Source: Otatea glauca (lineage: Eukaryota > Streptophyta > Magnoliopsida > Poales > Poaceae). Taken from it: a stretch of 64,000 bases of DNA. Numbering within the stretch: position 1 is the first letter of the stretch; the number at the start of each line of letters is the position of its first letter. The translations under genes were made by a program, and so were the position numbers. Positions 11,640 to 23,148 of the stretch are shown one piece after another. Where the stretch lies: assembly GCA_036346275.1 (NCBI GenBank), contig CM070713.1:60073567-60137566 (forward strand), given 5' to 3'. The notes beneath the pieces are model-generated. The model was not told where the DNA came from and did not search any database. It saw only the letters and a program-made list of their open reading frames with translations.

Positions 11640-12915
11640 GTGCGTCAATCAAGGATTCAAATTTCCTTTTTGGATTTAATACCGAAATGCAAAATTTCTC
11701 CAAAATCTCGGACGAAATTTGAAAATCAAAATTCAAATTTGGTCCATTTGCAAACGAAAATTTCCGAAATTCGGCGAAAAATCCCGAAATTTCATGCGAA
11801 ATACCCAAAATTTCGAGATTTTTGCACCGGCAGAAAAGTAGGCCAAATGTTGATGAAAAATTTTGAATTTTTTTTTTGGAGAGTCCTGACACATTGGTGA
11901 TATTTTCATAAAAATTTCGGATAATTCTGAAATCTGTGGAATTTTTAAAAATTCAAATATTGCTACTGTCCTGATAAAATACTGACCGATAATTTTTAAC
12001 CGAATGAAAAATGGGATAAACCATGTTAGAAAATTTTGAAATTTTTTGTACAAGGTTACTATGCATCACTAATGTTCTCACAAAAGTTTCAAATGATGAT
12101 CAATCTTCATGAATTTTTGAAAATTCGAAAAGTGCTACTGTCCTATCAAAAGACTTATCGGCACATTTGAACAAATGAAAAATGGTTTTAACCACAATAG
12201 AAAATTTTGAAATTTTTTGTACATGGTATTGATGTAACATTAATGTTTCTATAAAATGTTGAGGTGATGATCAAACATAAAAAATTCCCAAGAAATGTGA
12301 ATGTGGTACTTCACAGTTTTCGAACTTCAGAGCGCGTGCTTTTACCATTTACAATTTTTGATTGAGCAAACAAAACAGGTTTAATTTTTTTGAACCTTTT
12401 ACAGAAGGGTTATGAGGGAATTATTAATCTCTCATAAAAAAAATTAAGGTGATGATCAAACATGAAAAAATTTATAAAATTCTAACATGGTTACTGCCTC
12501 GTTTATGCTAATTCTGTTTTTTATTTTTAAAACATAACAAATGAAGTTAAAATATTTTAACAATTTTTTTGTATGATCCTAGATGTATTATGATGGTACC
12601 ATAAATTTTTTGTAGCATGAAAAAGTTTCCTCAATTTTATAAAATTCCGATAATGTTTCTGCCGAAATTTTAAAATATCCCAAAAATTAACTTTTTGAAC
12701 AAATTATCATTAAAGATCACTTTTTTATATGTTATTGATGCCATTCCGGTAAAATCCGGCAAAAAATATAAAAACCGGTTCATTATGGCGAAATTTTGCC
12801 GAAATAAACGAAATCACTGTAGTATTTTCAAAAATAATTCAGAATTTTCAGTTTGGCCGATATTTCCAATCTCGTGGTCCGAAATTCGAGATTTTGATGA
12901 AAAATCGCATCCATC
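11640..12915. repeat. AT-rich transposon-like block with about 172-bp tandem repeats
   Basis: The motif GAAAATTTTGAAATTTTTTG recurs at about 11856 (diverged), 12029 and 12200, giving a unit of 171-173 bp, with further degraded units towards 12690. Each unit also carries an ATGATCAA(T/A)C motif. The outer parts are rich in CGAAATTTC palindromes (11700-11820 and 12770-12900). No credible protein. It is probably a non-autonomous DNA transposon or captured minisatellite; I could not fix its termini. Confidence 0.5.
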
Positions 12916-13373
12916 TTACCCACCCCCGTGCACCAACACCGTGGATAGATAGATAGGCCTCGGCGGTTCGGTTGTCTCTCTTGCGGACCTGCTCCCTCGT
13001 CCGACAGACTCGCTAGTCGGTAGGACGTTGCTGTTCTGAATCTTGTGATCCACATTTGCTGACTCTGCCAGCCAGAGCGCAGATAGTCAGAATCGACCAG
13101 TACGGATGGCCGTATGGGAGAAGCGTAAACACCGCAAAGCTCCAATGGCCAATGATACTGCTAATCAGGAAAGGTATGATACGAAAATACTAACGATGCT
13201 GTGCTGGCAACATTCTGGTCAACACGATTTGGAGCAGGATAGTTGTATTTTTGCTCGCTAATTAAAGAGCCATATTTAGGTGTTTCCAGATAGCGGCAGC
13301 CGGCAGGTATCAGTACTACTACCTAAAAAAAAAAAGGCAGATTTTAATTTGACAGTTAGAAAACAGAGATATA
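12916..13373. other. Low-complexity-free intergenic stretch, nothing recognised
   Basis: Between the AT-rich repeat block and the Copia 5' LTR, base composition is balanced. I find no gene, inverted repeat or LTR landmark. It may be old promoter-distal sequence of the PTAL gene. Confidence 0.3.
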
Positions 13374-13607
13374 TGAGGATACCAAAAGCCCGTGGCCCAA
13401 TGAAAGCCCACGATGGTCCCTTAGCCGAAACTCTAGGCGACTACTATATAAAGAGGAGGGGGTCCCCTCCTATGTACAAGCAAACAGAATAGCAATAAAG
13501 AATTCGGTCGTCGTTCTCCCTAAACCTGTGTTTCTCTTTCTCTTTCTGTTCTCCAATTCAGATCTGTTCGGAAACCCCGGAATATTCGATAGCGAGGTTC
13601 CTTAACA
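13374..13607 (+). mobile_element. Copia 5' LTR
   Basis: About 234 bp, matching the 3' LTR at 30125-30353 from CGTGGCCCAATGAAAG (13391) to the end GAGGTTCCTTAACA (13607). It contains a TATA-like CTACTATATAAAG near 13440 and an AATAAAGAATTCGGTCG region near 13494. The first 15-20 bases differ from the 3' LTR, so the exact 5' edge is uncertain. A PBS-like CGTTATCAGCACGA follows directly at 13608, as in many plant Copia elements. Confidence 0.85.
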
Positions 13608-14794
13608 CGTTATCAGCACGAAGCTCTATCGGTGATCAGAATTGAAAAGGTGAGAATCGACGATTGAATCTAAACGCTTGTTGATTCTATGCATGCATCT
13701 AACCTACGCATCTGGTACTGTCCGTCACGTGGCAAGAAGCTACAACGACATGAAGCTACAGTACACGAATCTACTGTTCATCCGAAAAAAACAACAAGTA
13801 TGGCGCTCGAAGCATCGCCGCTGCTTACGCCGGTGATGCGCTCGAAGCGCCGCACCACCGCCTCGGCCACCGTCGTTTCGGTCTTCGCCGCAGCGTTAGC
13901 GCTGCCGGTCTTCGCAGCACGCGCCTTGCCGCCGCCAGCCTGCGCGCGCCGCCGCCGGCCGGTCGTTGCGACGACGGCTTGCCGCCGCCGCCGTCGGCCG
14001 CGTGCGGACCTCAGCGTCTGCGCCGCCTCGGCCTCGGCGCTCGGCTCGCGATCGTCGCGCCCGCCCGCCGCCCGTCGCCGCCGCGCCGGCCGGCGGCCGC
14101 GCGCCGCACTCGCGCCGCTCTCAAGACGCGCAGCCTACGACGCCGCGCCGACGCCTCGACCACGCGCGTCATTCCCTCGGCCGTGTCGGCCGTCCACTGA
14201 CCTCGGCCTCCAGCGCGGCCGGCCACGCGCGCGGCTTTGCTTTGCACCGACGCCGATTCACACGGCGCCTAACCCGTCTCCTCGGTTTGCGACCGGAGCT
14301 ATCGCCGCGGTGCGTCGCGTAAATCGCCGCCGCGCGTGAGCCCGGCCGTCGCCGCCTCGGTCGGCACCGCTGCGCAGCAGCGCCGCCGCACCCATCGCGA
14401 CGTCGTCGCCGAAGACGCCGCCGCGCCGCGCGCGCCTCGCCTGTCGTCGCAGCAGCTCGCCTAGCCTCACCGACGCCGCCGCCAAGACGCCGGCCGACAC
14501 CTCGGTAGCCCCGCTGGAAGCCATAAGCGCCGCCTCGGCCCCGCTGCCTCGCCTCGCAGTGCGCATCCACGGCCGCCGGATCGACCTCGTCGTCGCCGTC
14601 TGGCTCGGTTTCGCGACGCACGCCAGCCGCGCCGCCTCGCGCCGCATGCGCGTCGTTTATTCCGTCGTCGCCGCCCGGCCCAAGCCTTCGGCTCGAAGCC
14701 GTCGTCTCGAAGCCGTCGTCGTCGCCTCGTCGTCTCCTCCGCGGTAGAAGCCAGGGGAAGCAGCGCGGGTGCGCGGCGCGAGGCGCAGCAGGGG
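13608..14794 (+). mobile_element. Copia leader/5' internal region, GC-rich, truncated
   Basis: This starts with the PBS-like CGTTATCAGCACGA and runs into a very GC- and CpG-rich stretch (about 13800-14750) dominated by GCCGCC-type codons. Open frames exist in several frames on both strands, the expected by-product of such composition, and none shows a gag domain. The Copia sequence stops at about 14794, where the Gypsy-type insertion begins. Copia gag, protease and the integrase zinc finger are missing from the window, so sequence was lost at this junction. Confidence 0.6.
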
Positions 14795-15986
14795 AAGAAA
14801 TGATATTTGAATACAACGGTTGATCTGTATAGTCAACATCAGTCGACGAGATTGGTTAAGAATAAATGCCATTCAAAGATGTCTTTAGATTGAAAATAAG
14901 GTAAAGATAATTCAAGGATTTGGGTTGAGGTAGGAGGATTATAAGATGATCCTGATGATTCAATTCGTTTGGCCATCTTGGTAGGTAGAGAGTTTGATTT
15001 TCTTTTAAATTTGACAACTATGAAGGGATGCATTGTACATAGTCAAAAGGGTTGGTTGCAGGAATCGAATACATAAGGAACGTACTCAATATTTCATTAG
15101 GTGTTGGGTGCAATTACATAAGGAAGATCTTTACATTCAAAGGCTAACGTCGAGGAAGGGGTTGTTTTGGGTGCTTGATGTTTCCTAGGTCCTCGAGATA
15201 GCTTGGAAATCACCGATATCTTCCTTGACGAGATGAAGAACTCTACTTGGCCAGATATTGGCGAAGTGTTCAAGTTCTTCTTGGTTAATACAGATGACGT
15301 TATCCATCTTATTCGAAACAATAGCAAGTTTGTTTGCTAATGTTATAAAACAAATGATCAGGAGGCGACTAGGGTCAAAGAATTGATCTTAGAACTAAAT
15401 TTTGAATTTTGATAGGGTTCAAATACATAAGCATTGTTCCTAGTTCTACATCTGGTAGGTTATAAATTTCTTTTGCGAATAAGTGTTGCGGATAGCTGGG
15501 ATTGATGTTTTGAGTTAGATTAGTTGCATGTTTATGTAATTGTTGATCTTTAGATTTTCGAAGTCAGTTTTAAGGTTATAACAAAGCTTCCTGGGGTTGG
15601 GAATGAAATATGTTTTGTTTCTTCTTTAGGCAACTATGGGGATATTTCCCACGTTTACTACATCAAAAGCAAGAAATTTTGGCTTTCCGATTTTGAGTAA
15701 CAGACAAATGTTCATTGGTGTTGTTGGAGGGATGACAAATGACGATTGAAATTCAACATGGAGTTGAGTAGAATTCTTTTTAAAACCAGTATCTTTGTTC
15801 AAGCATCATTTCTTTAATTGATTTTTCAAGTAAACTGCTTCGGATTTTATTTCTTTTACTCTTGGAGTCAAAATTTTGACTGAGTCTTCTATGAGATATG
15901 GTCATGTTTCAAAGCTTGTTGAAGATCCAAAAGAACAAGATATTCGTTTTTGAAACGAACACACGGCACGACAGGGTTTGAAAAGA
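14795..15986 (-). repeat. Left 1.19-kb direct repeat (3' gag segment)
   Basis: Matches 25735-26925 nearly throughout, with scattered single-base differences and a few indels. Shared sequence starts at AAGAAATG and stops at GGGTTTGAAAAGA. On the minus strand it holds a degraded knuckle-like motif (Cys-x2-Cys, then Gly, His and Cys, near 15.69 kb) with an in-frame stop, so it is gag-derived and dead. Confidence 0.9.
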
Positions 15987-18900
15987 ATTATCGCTCGAAG
16001 ACGACAAGCTGTTTTCAAAGGAAAAACAGACTAGGACAACAATTAGTTTTAAGTTCATCTGACAACTAGTTTTTTTTTACACGCAACTTTGCGGATAAAG
16101 ATTTTTGCGGGGATGCAAGATAAGAAAGACACTAAAACGTTTGAGATTAGAGTAAAAGCAATGGCTGGTTGAGCGAGATTTTCGCCAACACAGAGGAGTT
16201 TGTGTGCGTTTTATTTTCACATGAGTTTTACATACGTGATGGCTGGTTAGGAGGGTACGGCGAATGACTCTAGAATCTTCCTGGGGACAATCACTGGACC
16301 ATTATCTTAACCGATGATTACGGCTATAACAGAAAGTTGTTCTTCTTGTGGGCATCATTTTGCAAGATGGCCACTTTTGGGACAATTATAGCACATATGT
16401 GTTTCTCGTGGTATCTCGTTAGGTTTAATTGTATGCCCAACACTATCTTCCTTGTGAATCTCAATTTATTGTTTCGTAGGATATTCCTTAAGTGACATTT
16501 CTTGTGCGGTTGGTTTTCTTCCTTGTGATTACCAAATCTTTAGTAACTAGGGCTCAAAATTTCTCTCACTGGTATTGAACCGCATTGACAACTATCGAAT
16601 TTAGGGGCATTGAGTTGGGCACTGGTATTTACAAGAGGTAAGAATGGTGGTGCCAGTGTATGGATGGGTGACGGTTTGCGGTGCTTGCAGAGAAGAAGCG
16701 GGGTAAATTGAGAGAAACCTGGTCAGGTATTTTAAAAGGAATGAAAATGTTTCCACAAAACGTGAACGAGTGTGAGTAAAGGTAACCAAGTTGCAGCGGG
16801 TCTGTGCAACAAGTAGCGATTTCATTGTTTGATTGACCAAGGAACAGGGAAAACTAAATGGCTGAATGTATGCGCAGTGATAGTGAATGACAGGGTTGAC
16901 CTAGGCGCACGTGTGCAGGGGTATGGTAATGGGGGGTGATACGGTCTCCTGATTGAGGTGTAAAGTGACCTATATAGGTGCTTAAAGCAGTATAAACAGG
17001 GTTTGAACGGCGACAGTTTTGGTAGCCGGTCAAGTAATGACATTGGAAATTCAATGGCGTAGGACATGACTAAGGTAGAGATAAGAGTATGGCGGCTGTC
17101 TCACCGCGATTATTGGCATCAGTGAGCTGGGCATTGTGTTGGCCTACCACGGTGGAGTGGGGGAGGCAGTGTACCCTGCCGTGGTGATCATCAGGCAGCG
17201 AGAACAAACCATCGAAGTAGGTGCCAAATGTGAACGCAAAGAAAAATTGCGCTCAACTTTGTACCGGGCTTGTTTGAAAGAAAGATAAAGGAGAGGAGAA
17301 GGAAAAGACTAGGTGAAAAGGTGCAGTGTCGAATTGATCTCTTCTGTCGTTTGTGCAGTGGAGCTACGTGATCGGTGCAATAAATTGCACTAGATGTTTG
17401 GTTTTAACAAAAAGTTGTCTGTTTGCTGTCGTGGATAAGAAAAGTATGTGCCTGATGATTTTGTTTGATTAGGACGAGCACTTGCGCTAAGGTTGGAGAT
17501 TTTGGCATTCGTTTTTCTTTGATGGGTTTCACGAATCAGAGGAGGAGCGTTAACAATTTATACCGAGAACCATTAGCAAAAACAAGCTAATTTAAGGAAA
17601 GGTACTCAGTATGTTACAATGTTTGAGATGAATGAAAGGATACACCTCAACTAGAATTGTTTGGGGGAGAGCCAAAAGTTGATTATAAAGGCTGAAAAAT
17701 TTATTGCTTATTACTTTCAGTGGATGTGTTAATGGATTTTGTCGCAGGTGTGTTCAAGATGTTGAATTTGGGAGGATATGGTTGGATGAAAGTTACCCAT
17801 TTTACAAAGTAACATTCTGTTCATTAAAATATTATTTTGTGAATAGCCTATATATGAATTAGGTGATTACCAGTTAGTTTATAAGACAAGTTTCATTTAC
17901 TAAAACATTGTTTCAAGGTTGGTTATTAGTAGTTATTAGTTCATAAGGCAACTTTTCGTTCCTTAAAATTTTCTTATTAAATAAGGGTTGACACATCGTA
18001 AATTTCAACCTAATGGTTTAACATTTACGAGAGTAACCCGGAAAACAACACAAAAGGTTTACAACAAAATTTTAACAACACGGTAAAATTATATATGCAT
18101 TCAACTTAGTATATGGGAGGGGTACCTAAGGTTTTTCTTCTATTAGCCTAATCACACGTATTTATGTTCAAGAGACTTACTTAGAATAATATGTACTTTA
18201 GATAATACTTTCTTTTATAGTAGGCTATTCGGTGACGAGTTTCTTTTAACATTTGCTCCATTTGCTGATATTAGTAATCCAAAGCTTCTATGAAGTTAGA
18301 GAGGTTGTGGTTCTTTATTACCCCTATCTTTTCGAAGTTGCTGCCGCAAACATCATGATGTTGTTGACTTACTACCAGAATTACTTTCAAAAAGATTTGT
18401 CGGTAGTTTTTATTAAGCATAAGGAGAGAATTCCTTCTAGAAAGAATAACTAGAAGCGAAGAAAGAAAGCTTACAAAGAAGAAATGGGCATATGAAATAT
18501 CCATTAAAAGGGAAGAGTACACAGATAAGGAAACTAAATCTTACAAATGGAAAAAGAATATATCTACAACTAATGCTGCTCTTTTATATCCCTATTAGAA
18601 AATAGGATTTTCAATTATTATATTTTTTTTTCAGATTTCCTTTTGACAACCATTCCAAGGTTTCTATTTAGAAAATAAGACTTTCGATTTTTCTAGTTCC
18701 ATTTTAGTGACCATTCTAAGGTTTCCATTCAGAAGTATATAACTTCTCGGGCTCTAGTTCATTTTCATGGTATATAATCTAGACAAAGTAATGAGGTGAA
18801 TTTTTAGGCATGATCAAGAATTGTTATTGAGAAAAAATAGGTTTCAGCTAGTCTAAAATGACTTAAGTAAGTTGGTGGTTACTAATATGTGGAAGTCTTG

Positions 18901-19722
18901 GCTTTGGCTTATTCACGGAGGATGTGGTCTCAAGAAGTTAGAAGTAGTAATAGAGACTATATTACTAATCTTAATAAGCCTGATTTTTGAGAAAAGTTGG
19001 TGACCAAAAGATTACACAGATGAGAAGTTCTACGGATAGGAAAAGGCAAGCTTGTATAAAATCTTATAGAAGGAAGAGACAAGATATTTTATGATTTCTT
19101 ATTTATCCTATGGTTTGAACTTTCCATATGCACACATACGGACAATTTATTGTGAAGCTTTAGTCTAAAGGTTAAGTTTGCACATAAATCAGTCCGGTCA
19201 AGAAAACGAAAATCTATTCACAATAGCAAGACAAAAACACCACATAAAAAATGCTTTTTGTAACTAGAGCAGATGACATGCTATACGTAAGGGTTCCTAT
19301 CTTAAGGCGGATTCTAATATATTCTAATCTTTTGTAATCTACTATCAGGTGATGCTATCTCTTTGTGAAGTAGAATCTTCGAGTTTTACTTCTGCTTTGT
19401 CGAGGTTAATAAAGCGTTGTCGGCTCCCATGAGATTGTTGGCGTAGACCTTGTAGTCTTCATTGGCAAGCATGAAGGGTGGTAGCGACATATCTCGGACG
19501 TCTTCAGAAGTAAATAGCAAAGATGCACTATCTTTAAGGAAAGAGAAGAATTTGTTTACAAGTCAAAACGAAAGTAATGGTAAGGATAAGAACTTAAGAA
19601 TGAGGAGAGAATAGCAAAGCCTACATTTTGTAAATACAGTAGCTTTTGAGAATAAGATTTTGAATTTGCTTATTCCAACACTAGCGACCATTCTATCTAG
19701 GGTTTATCCTGCAGTCAGCATC
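15987..19722 (-). mobile_element. Leader and gag region of the Gypsy-type element
   Basis: Sequence between the PBS (19723) and the direct repeat. Near 16.3-17.3 kb the minus strand is rich in Pro, Thr and Ser codons upstream of the zinc knuckle, typical of a degraded gag and its linker. From 17.4 to 19.7 kb it is AT-rich with no sustained frame. No protease or polymerase motifs were seen. Short open frames inside have no recognisable content. Confidence 0.5.
16330..16395 (-). pseudogene. Gag zinc knuckle (CCHC) of the Gypsy-type element, broken
   Basis: The minus strand encodes CYNCPKSGHLAK, then a stop, then C: a CX2CX4HX4C knuckle whose position before the last Cys is a TGA. CCHC knuckles are the nucleic-acid-binding motif of retrotransposon Gag. 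It lies about 3.4 kb from the PBS on the minus strand, fitting a gag gene after a long leader. The surrounding frame is broken in several places, so no working Gag can be made here. Confidence 0.65.
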
Positions 19723-19734
19723 GCTCTGATACCA
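19723..19734 (-). other. Primer-binding site (initiator Met tRNA)
   Basis: The minus strand reads TGGTATCAGAGC, the standard plant PBS complementary to the 3' end of initiator tRNA-Met. It is separated by four bases (GCAG) from the LTR end TCTCACA. This fixes the transcription direction of the element as minus and defines the LTR 3' edge at 19739. Confidence 0.92.
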
Positions 19735-19738
19735 CTGC

Positions 19739-22700
19739 TGTGAGACCCCGTTCTTGCAAACAGGAACCTCCATGTGATTACTGTGCTATTCCCTGGATCA
19801 GTAGCTAGCACTCACATGTTTACAACAATTGGAATCACAACCACACCACAAATAATTACAGCGGAAACTAATATACAAAGAGAAGCTTACAAAGCAGAGG
19901 ATAGCAGCAAAAAGAACAATATCTTGTAGTTTGCCCATCCGACCCGCAGGCAACTGACAAGGCATAAACTCCAGACAGAACACGACGAAGAAGATCCCGC
20001 AACCTGCGACGAGAAGAGACTCGAAGCCTCGCTAACTCATCCACCTAAAATAATAATTAAGCAAGAGTGAGTACTTTACGTACTCAGCAAGACTTGAGTA
20101 AAACCTATAATATATGCAGGCCATTTCAAAGGAAAGGCTAATACAGTTAATTTGCATAAAGCAAAATTGAATTGTAAAACAAGTTATTATTTGCAAACGG
20201 AATTTATAAGAGCAAGTTGATTGATCATAAAATAGATACAACTGTAAGTAATACACACAGTCCTCCATGACGTGACTTCGAATAATCCAAACCATAAGGT
20301 CCATCAATGTCAGCCCTTCGACATAAAGCAACAGTTGCGAAAACAAGTTCATACCAAACCTATTTTAGAAAATACCAAAGACTCTAGCATGGAATAACGT
20401 CACCAAGTGTCCTTGACAGAGGACGCGGCTAATCGATTAGATCTTACACTCTGCAGAGGTGTACAACTTTACCCACAAGGAATGATCAACCTTTTCGCCA
20501 GATCAATTAACACACTTCCTTTGGTGTGTCGGCAAGGAGATCATACAGAGCCGTTACATTATCTAGATGTGGCTTTACACTAGCCCGGGACGTTAACCCT
20601 CGCCCTGAAAACAGAGACACTCACCCAAGTCGTGGATCCACATTTATCACACACACACCACGTCTCTGTCCAGGGCAAGGCGTACACCGTTGCATTGGTA
20701 TGTAGAAACCCCTACAAGTAGACCTGACCGGACTGCCTGTGCAATCTCCCGCCTTCCTTAGATGCAAAGTCACATCTAAACAACTTAATAGGCTAAGACC
20801 CGCTCATAGAAGCCCTCGTGGTTGCACGAAATCTTGGATCTACCGTCCCATTGCTCGGTCCTTAATCCGACACGGGCGATACTCCACCCTACACTACGTG
20901 CAAACCCGTCTGCACATCCGGCTATTGCCAATAATCACCCGCATCAAACCATAGTTTTATTTTGGGTTTTTAACAAACTACCAGCAACTATTTTCCCAAA
21001 AAGGACCTTTTAGGTTCCATATAAAATATTTCGGGAAACAATTTTAATCATCATCATCTACCCCACAAAAAGCTAAAGCATGGCTAAGCAAGGATAACAT
21101 GATCGCATATACCCAATTTGGCATTAAGTAATGTCTAGCCCTATTCTGAGGTTATCAAGGTTCATATTTCCATAATTAACAAGGAGTTTCATGTGACAAC
21201 AGGTATATCTACCAATACCACAAAATAGCGAATTTACAGAAAGTAAACGCATGCATAAAACATTTTAATAAACACAATGCAAATTAAATTCTGGGATCAA
21301 TATGGTCAAAGGGGCGCTTGCCTTGCTTAATCATTGCTTACGGCGAAGACGGGGTCGCAATAGATGAAGTCAACGACGGAAACGGCGACATCGGGTTCTA
21401 CACGTCGTTCAACGAAAATAAAGCAAAAAACAAGCTTTAATAAGGGCAAAAAGAAAACAGACAGCAAATCAAATAAAGATTCACTACAGAAAACATGAAT
21501 GCTATAGGGTTTGAATTATGAATTTCCACATCTTGAGTTCAAGATAAACAAGCATTCATATAGTTAAAGGCTTTTATTATGAATAAAGCAGGGTTTCTTT
21601 TATAGATTATCTATTCTTGAATTACGAATTCAAGAGGCTAAAATTATGAATTCTTGCATTTATAACTTCGAATTATAGATGCTAAAATTATTTGGATTAT
21701 TAGAATTAAGACATTAGCTAAAGGATTATGCAAATAGCATTTAAATCCCTAATTGACTTTGCACAAGAAGAAGCCTTGAATACGTTTGATCTGTTAAGCT
21801 AGGTTACTGGATTTATTTATGGTTTTCAAGAAGGTTCTGGTGATACAAATATATATTAACTATAGATTTCTTCATTATTGCCAAATTGTTTATTCATATT
21901 ACGAAGTTCATGAAACATAACACTTTAGGGTATTTGGCTAATAGGATTTATATGCAAAACATGACGAAACAAGAGTATTTCTTCAGAATAGGATAGTATA
22001 TACTTTGAAGAACATTTCTAAGTTGATTTCATACATTTTAGTGTTTAACGCGACATTATACTCATTGCTGAAAAAGCTTATATGATAATAAGGTTTATGC
22101 TATAAGGAATTGGATTAGAAGTGTAGCGAACAATTATCACTTAAGGTTATTGCACTAGCTGGATTCAGATGAATATCAAGCTATAAACAAAATATTTTTC
22201 CAGAATATGATAGCCCATATCCCAAATATCATTGCTAAACTGATCTTCATAATATTAGCATTTAGACGAAATATTCTACGGGTTGTTGAAAATGCTTAAG
22301 TGTTTCATTTATTTAGAAAACATAACACGTAGGGCTATGTTACTAGTTTATTTTATATGTAAAACATAGTATAACAAAATACTTTCTTTAAAATACAGTA
22401 GTATGCACTTTATAGAGTACTTCTATACTATTTTCATAATTCTTTTCATTTGGATGAGATACTTTATAAGCTACTGAAAATGCTTAAGCGTTTCTAACTT
22501 TACACAATAAAGGCTCGATTTCCGATTTAAGTTTGAGATTACACCTTATAAGATTATTGATCCATTTTTTAGACATTAGTAGGGGATGACACTATGAGTG
22601 TTTTAAAGTTAGTTTCGTGATATTTGGCTTTTATCCGAAATGTTTTCCATATAAACAATCACTAGGGCCTAATATGGACTTAGTTCAAACTTGTATAAAC

Positions 22701-23100
22701 ATAAAGTACTTTTGCATAACTAGTAAGGATATTACTTCTCAAGATCCTAGGACTTAGTTTTGTCAAATTTGATGTTTATTTGTGAAAGTTATAACTATTC
22801 AAATTATACAAGTATTGGAAATTCAATTATTTGGTTAAGTGTTATTTATAACTTTGTTATAATGATTTTTGTTGAATCATTTAGTTTGATCACATTAGAT
22901 ATTTATAACCCAATTTCTTCTCATGTCTTTGCTCTATATTAACAATACCTATATACATTTTCTACATATACAATGCTTATGCTCTTGATGCAATATAAAC
23001 TTGTGCATATGTGACATTTCATTAAAAACATTTCTATAGTTACAATTTACTCATTCTGATAGCTATTCCTATTCTTGTACAGCTATTAGACACTTTTCAC

Positions 23101-23148
<48 letters not shown>

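Noticed and set aside
13689..14816. GC-rich open frames of 129-216 codons on both strands
   Set aside because: They overlap in several frames, are Arg/Ala/Pro-rich, and lie within the Copia leader. Composition alone explains them.
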